A stretch of DNA of 64,000 nt from Tigriopus japonicus. Lineage: Eukaryota; Arthropoda; Copepoda; Harpacticoida; Harpacticidae. A program made the translations under genes and the position numbers. Positions within the stretch are counted from its first letter, which is position 1, and the number at the start of each line of letters is the position of its first letter. The stretch covers positions 6,195,819-6,259,818 of the forward strand of contig CM021323.1 in assembly GCA_010645155.1 (NCBI GenBank), read 5' to 3'. The notes below the pieces were generated by a model, which was given only the letters and a program-made list of their open reading frames with translations, ran no database searches and had not been told where the DNA came from. Shown in pieces: positions 63,566 to 64,000 of the stretch.

Positions 63566-63967
63566 CTAATGACAATGTCCATATCCGGTGGATCCGTACC
63601 CATGTTTGCACTTGCAGTAATCGCAATGACAGTATTCACCCTGGGTACTTCCGTAGCAATATTTCTTGCCTGAAATTAAAGTATTCAATCACGATTAATT
63701 GTGTGTTCCTCTTCTTATAATTTCCAATAACCTCTAACCATATCCGCCCTTGCCGTATCCGCCGCAATGGACATGACCCTTTTCGCACTTGCAATAATGG
63801 CAATTGCAATAAGACCCTTTCACGATACAAGCCGTGCCCTCAGCTTTGTGACCGTGACCGTGTCCATGGCCGTGACCGTAGCCGTGATCGGGTGCGGATT
63901 CGCTCTCAGGGACAAATGTAATGGCCACGATGGCTGCAAGGATCACTAGAGCAAGGCTGCACTTCAT
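63566..63967 (-). CDS. Secreted Gly-His-rich peptide with duplicated six-cysteine module
   Basis: Two exons, 63739-63967 and 63566-63669, separated by a 69-nt intron (GTTAGA donor, TTTCAG acceptor; phase 1); 110 aa. Residues 1-25 are a signal peptide (hydrophobic SLALVILAAIVAITFV, likely cut after SESA). Residues 28-40 are an HG repeat. Exon 1 then encodes one six-Cys module (C47, C54, C56, C59, C61, C68) and exon 2 a second (C81, C90, C92, C95, C97, C109). Both have the core YCxCxYCKC followed by Gly/Tyr/His-rich sequence, so the gene arose by duplication of a module-plus-exon unit. I know no family with this exact pattern. HG repeats and CxCxxCxC clusters suggest binding of copper, zinc or nickel; antimicrobial or cuticle roles are alternatives. 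These functions are inferred from composition only. Confidence 0.8.
63843..63885 (-). repeat. Hexanucleotide repeat encoding Gly-His units
   Basis: GGTCAC/GGCCAT-type six-base units in tandem, read in frame as (GH)n just after the signal peptide of the Cys-rich peptide. Such tracts vary readily in length between individuals. Confidence 0.65.
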
Positions 63968-64000
63968 TTTGGAGTGGATAGTGTGTTTTGGTTGTCGTAG

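Overview
This is a window of a eukaryotic (metazoan) nuclear genome. Genes have GT-AG introns of about 60 nt to 2 kb, AATAAA signals and long non-coding spacers, and there are no operons. Gene content (TTC28, WDR27, an SRRM-type microexon regulator, ADSL, a KLF, and secreted PAN/kelch and Gly-His/Cys-rich proteins) and compact introns suggest an arthropod. A crustacean such as a copepod is my best guess; that is inference from style, since no species-diagnostic sequence is present.

Layout. 1-10,360 (minus): nine exons of TTC28, a TPR-array plus CHAT-domain protein, running off the left edge. 10.4-34.0 kb: a 23.6-kb gene-poor stretch with microsatellites, a 24-bp perfect palindrome and two doubtful exon-like ORFs. 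34,031-39,637 (plus): WDR27 in nine exons. 40,226-46,211 (plus): an SRRM2/3/4-family gene with a Cwc21-like N-terminus and a C-terminal eMIC motif, split by an intron that carries a hAT-like MITE. 47,053-48,510 (plus): intronless adenylosuccinate lyase. 48.6-56.2 kb: gene-poor. 56,198-57,194 (plus): two-exon Krueppel-like factor. 59,600-61,892 (minus): five-exon secreted PAN plus kelch-like protein with a large foldback element in one intron. 63,566-63,967 (minus): two-exon secreted Gly-His and Cys-rich peptide.

The splice models were read by hand. Exon lengths sum to whole codons for every gene complete in the window, and junction phases agree; this is the main internal support. Homology statements rest on remembered family sequences, not on a search. 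WDR27, the SRRM gene and ADSL are tightly packed head-to-tail (gaps of about 0.6-0.85 kb), while TTC28 and KLF sit beside large spacers, as is common for regulated genes.

Most interesting points: (1) the TTC28 CHAT domain keeps both His and Cys of the caspase-like dyad, whereas the human protein, as I remember it, has Ser at the Cys position; (2) the SRRM gene can end in two ways, one of which cuts the eMIC motif in half just before a MITE that supplies an AATAAA; (3) the 110-aa peptide consists of two six-Cys modules, one per exon; (4) a roughly 277-bp foldback element.
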